From the NCBI GenBank assembly GCA_016938235.1, contig JAFGVA010000146.1, forward strand, positions 1 through 36,209: a stretch of 36,209 nucleotides of DNA. Direction: 5' to 3'. Below the pieces are notes generated by a model, which saw nothing but the letters and a program-made list of their open reading frames with translations, was not told the DNA's origin and made no database searches. This document shows, piece by piece, positions 34,306-36,209 of this stretch. A program made the translations under genes and the position numbers. Origin of the DNA: Bacteroidales bacterium. GTDB taxonomy: Bacteria > Bacteroidota > Bacteroidia > Bacteroidales > UBA10428. Every line of letters begins with the position of its first letter. Within the stretch, counting starts at the first letter, position 1.

Positions 34306-35688
34306 ATGAAGAAATTTATCACAATTTTTGCTATAATAGCTATCCTGTCGGTATTGCATGCTGCGCTTCAAAAAGCAGGAGCCTTCAACAATTCGCAGGT
34401 AACACAACAAACCGAACAGGTTCAGGATAATGGAACTGGAAATGACGGTGCATTTGCTAAAATATTTGGCGGTATAACAAAATTCTGGCTGTACTCTGGG
34501 TTCAGAAATGCTACCTCCGGCAACATTATTATGATTCTCGTTGGATTATTATTCATCTTCCTGGCAATTAAATACGACTACGAACCCTTACTGCTTATAC
34601 CCATTGGTACCGGAATTATTATCGGTAATATTCCTTTTGTGGGCCTCGAAATGGGAAAAAGCTTAGGTTTGTTCCCCCACGATGCTACGCAGGGTCTGAA
34701 GTTAGGAATATATGAAGAAGGGAGCGTGCTGCGTTATCTTTACTATGGCGTAGAACAGGGTATTTACCCGCCGCTTATCTTTTTAGGAATCGGAGCCATG
34801 ACAGACTTTTCGGCTCTTATTTCAAATCCAAGGTTAGTATTATTGGGCGCTGCCGCACAAATTGGAATTTTTCTGACCTTTTTAGGTGCTTTGGTCTTAG
34901 GCTTTGACCCTGATCAGGCCGGCGCTATAGGAATTATTGGCGGTGCCGATGGTCCAACAGCCATTTTTATATCATCGAAACTGGCAAATGGATGGTCGAT
35001 GATTAATGGAAATATGACCTATGACGAAACAAAAAACCTTATCGGACCAATCGCAATTGCTGCCTATTCTTATATGGCACTGGTTCCGGTTATTCAACCT
35101 CCAATAATGAAGCTGTTAACAACAAAAAAACAGCGGAAAATCAGAATGAAACCGCCCAGAGCTGTATCAAAACAAGAGAAAATTATTTTCCCTATTGCAG
35201 GTTTAATTGTTACCACCTTTATTTCGCCCAGTGCACTGCCTTTATTAGGTATGCTGTTTTTCGGTAACCTGTTAAAAGAATCGACTGTTACAAACAGGTT
35301 GGCAGAAACAGCCAGAAACAGTTTAATTGACATCGTGACTATTTTGCTAGGAATTACGGTTGGGGCATCAACCCAGGCCGATGTATTTCTTACACCCCAG
35401 TCACTGAAAATATTTATCCTGGGAGCTGTGTCATTCATGATTGCCACTGCCGGAGGATTAGGATTTGCCCAATTAATGAACCTGTTCCTGAAAGGCAATA
35501 ACAAAATAAATCCTTTAATAGGTGCAGCAGGAGTTTCTGCTGTTCCTGACAGTGCCCGGGTGGTGCATACCATGGGATTAAAGGAAGATCCAACAAACTA
35601 TTTGCTGATGCACGCTATGGCACCGAATGTTGCCGGTGTTATTGGCTCTGCAGTTGCTGCAGGTATCTTGCTGAGTTTCTTGCTTTAG
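34306..35688 (+). CDS. Na+-translocating decarboxylase beta subunit (OadB/MmdB family)
   Basis: This is a 460-residue membrane protein with about ten or eleven helices. It decarboxylates carboxybiotin and couples this to export of Na+. Conserved stretches: PLLLIPIGTGIIIGNIPF, IGIIGGADGPTAIFISSKLA with the functional Asp215 in GGADGPT, and GAAGVSAVPDSARVVH followed near the C-terminus by LLMHAMAPNVAGVIGSAVAA. Compared with shorter relatives it has an N-terminal extension of about 65 residues, with a first hydrophobic helix and a polar Gln/Asn-rich stretch (NNSQVTQQTEQVQDNG). It is the last gene of the operon, closed by a terminator. The pump supports an electrochemical Na+ gradient during propionate-type fermentation. 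Confidence 0.93.
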   Translation: MKKFITIFAIIAILSVLHAALQKAGAFNNSQVTQQTEQVQDNGTGNDGAFAKIFGGITKFWLYSGFRNATSGNIIMILVGLLFIFLAIKYDYEPLLLIPIGTGIIIGNIPFVGLEMGKSLGLFPHDATQGLKLGIYEEGSVLRYLYYGVEQGIYPPLIFLGIGAMTDFSALISNPRLVLLGAAAQIGIFLTFLGALVLGFDPDQAGAIGIIGGADGPTAIFISSKLANGWSMINGNMTYDETKNLIGPIAIAAYSYMALVPVIQPPIMKLLTTKKQRKIRMKPPRAVSKQEKIIFPIAGLIVTTFISPSALPLLGMLFFGNLLKESTVTNRLAETARNSLIDIVTILLGITVGASTQADVFLTPQSLKIFILGAVSFMIATAGGLGFAQLMNLFLKGNNKINPLIGAAGVSAVPDSARVVHTMGLKEDPTNYLLMHAMAPNVAGVIGSAVAAGILLSFLL

Positions 35689-35707
35689 TAAATACAATAT
35701 TCTATAC

Positions 35708-35744
35708 AAACCCTGTTTAAGCATTGCTTTTACAGGGTTTTTTT
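35708..35744 (+). terminator. Rho-independent terminator of the decarboxylase operon
   Basis: AAACCCTGT pairs with ACAGGGTTT, and an inner AAGC/GCTT extends the stem; a run of seven T follows. It lies about 20 bp after the beta-subunit stop. Confidence 0.88.
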
Positions 35745-35798
35745 ATGCAGTACAAAATGTACTCACTTAACCAACCAACTGTATTATAAATGAAGTCA

Positions 35799-35813
35799 CG
35801 CGTTATAAACGCG
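35799..35813. repeat. Short GC-rich palindrome
   Basis: CGCGTT and AACGCG flank ATA. The palindrome sits in a GC-richer patch (35795-35825) inside an AT-rich spacer. It resembles the REP-like islands scattered in many genomes, but copy number cannot be seen here. Confidence 0.4.
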
Positions 35814-35876
35814 CGCCAGCCGAGTTTTCTTTTGGAAATTTAAAAACTGTATGCTGCGAATAATAAAGAGTCAACT

Positions 35877-35928
35877 GATTCAAGTTTAAAACTTGAATCA
35901 TAAATAATTAAAACTTAAATCATAAATA
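35877..35928. repeat. 11-bp inverted repeat overlapping a 21-bp direct repeat
   Basis: GATTCAAGTTT and AAACTTGAATC are perfect arms around a single A (35877-35899). The right arm then begins a 21-bp unit (35886-35906) that is repeated at 35908-35928 with one mismatch (period 22 bp). It could be an operator-like site or local slippage upstream of the next operon. Confidence 0.5.
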
Positions 35929-35963
35929 AAAGTAAACAAGAACTATCTGCATTTAAAATTGAG

Positions 35964-35985
35964 ATTGCCTCTCCGCTAAGGCAAT
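35964..35985. repeat. 7-bp perfect hairpin
   Basis: ATTGCCT pairs with AGGCAAT around an eight-base loop. No T-run follows, so a terminator role is unlikely. Confidence 0.4.
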
Positions 35986-36016
35986 GACTGCTCTATAATG
36001 ATGCCTAAACAACAAT

Positions 36017-36133
36017 AATTCTCAATTCTCAATTCTCAATTCTCAATTCTAAATTCTGAAATCTAAATTCTGAAATCTAAATTCTGAAATCTCAATTCTC
36101 AATTCTCAATTCTCAATTCTCAATTCTCAATTC
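36017..36133. repeat. Heptad tandem repeat (AATTCTC) with a 14-bp variant
   Basis: The unit AATTCTC is repeated about four times, followed by three copies of the variant AAATTCTGAAATCT, then about six more AATTCTC units. The array is 117 bp of low complexity, non-coding, directly upstream of the boxA-like site. Such heptads are prone to slippage. Confidence 0.9.
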
Positions 36134-36155
36134 AATGTCGTTTAGTTAGTGAAAA

Positions 36156-36170
36156 ATAGTTAATAACTAT
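36156..36170. promoter_or_regulatory. 7-bp perfect inverted repeat before the boxA-like site
   Basis: ATAGTTA and TAACTAT are perfect arms around one A, 10 bp before GTTCTTTGACA. It may be an operator or part of the leader of the operon to the right. Confidence 0.35.
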
Positions 36171-36180
36171 CAATAAACAA

Positions 36181-36191
36181 GTTCTTTGACA
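36181..36191 (+). promoter_or_regulatory. boxA-like antitermination element of a probable rRNA operon leader
   Basis: GTTCTTTGACA resembles the boxA consensus (TGCTCTTTAACA in E. coli) and the form seen ahead of 16S rRNA genes in Bacteroidota. Only 18 bases follow before the window ends, so no rRNA sequence is visible. The whole spacer 35745-36209 carries no gene. Confidence 0.6.
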
Positions 36192-36209
36192 AGCTGTATT
36201 TTGGAAGAT

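Noticed and set aside
35094-35573. 159-codon open frame on the minus strand
   Set aside because: It is antisense to the conserved C-terminal half of the decarboxylase beta subunit and shows no recognisable protein features.
36017-36133. CRISPR array
   Set aside because: The units are 7 or 14 bp with no spacers and no cas genes, so it is a simple tandem repeat.

Overview
The window comes from an AT-rich Bacteroidota chromosome. The evidence is type IX secretion (T9SS) type-A sorting domains on several proteins, TonB-dependent receptors with an N-terminal carboxypeptidase-regulatory-like domain, coding starts without Shine-Dalgarno sequences, TAnnTTTG-like -7 promoter elements, and the gene order of a sodium-pumping methylmalonyl-CoA decarboxylase. 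A Marinilabiliales/Bacteroidales-like member is my best guess, but the sequence does not fix the order.

Layout. Positions 1-60 hold the end of an upstream gene, followed by a GC-richer element of unknown origin (84-272). A LysE-type exporter (351-1052) overlaps by one base a two-domain acyltransferase (1052-2833) that resembles the ornithine/glycine-lipid synthase OlsF. After about 650 bp without a gene, 3484-23644 is a 20-kb island of large secreted proteins. Nearly all are exported, and six of them carry one or two copies (seven in total) of a shared N-terminal module of about 200 residues that I do not recognise. The module is combined with Ig-like repeats (three, seven or three copies), cysteine-rich GC..P.ACNY repeats, cohesin-like and dockerin-like domains, and C-terminal T9SS sorting domains. 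The island also holds a beta-helix protein with a dockerin-like tail, a 90-residue lipoprotein that is little more than a dockerin, and a full-length TonB-dependent receptor without SusD. It contains no recognisable glycoside hydrolase, so it does not look like a polysaccharide utilisation locus or a cellulosome. My reading is a candidate self-assembling, T9SS-exported surface matrix or adhesion apparatus. This is the most interesting part of the window.

To the right lie a PhoB/OmpR-type response regulator on the minus strand (23810-24505), a decayed TonB receptor with a remnant of a second gene (24741-25887) bounded by 12-bp inverted repeats, an AlgI-type MBOAT acyltransferase with its SGNH partner (26029-28367), ornithine aminotransferase (rocD), and an adenylate cyclase fused to receiver and PAS domains. 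A four-gene operon for a biotin-dependent, Na+-pumping methylmalonyl-CoA decarboxylase follows (31928-35688: carboxyltransferase, gamma subunit, biotin carrier, beta subunit). The last 520 bp hold several hairpins, a heptad tandem repeat and, at the edge, a boxA-like antitermination sequence. That suggests a ribosomal RNA operon begins just beyond the window.

Rho-independent terminators divide the island into probable units: 3484-8345; 8587 onward through 18938 (possibly with an internal start near 13.7-13.9 kb); and 19003-23644.
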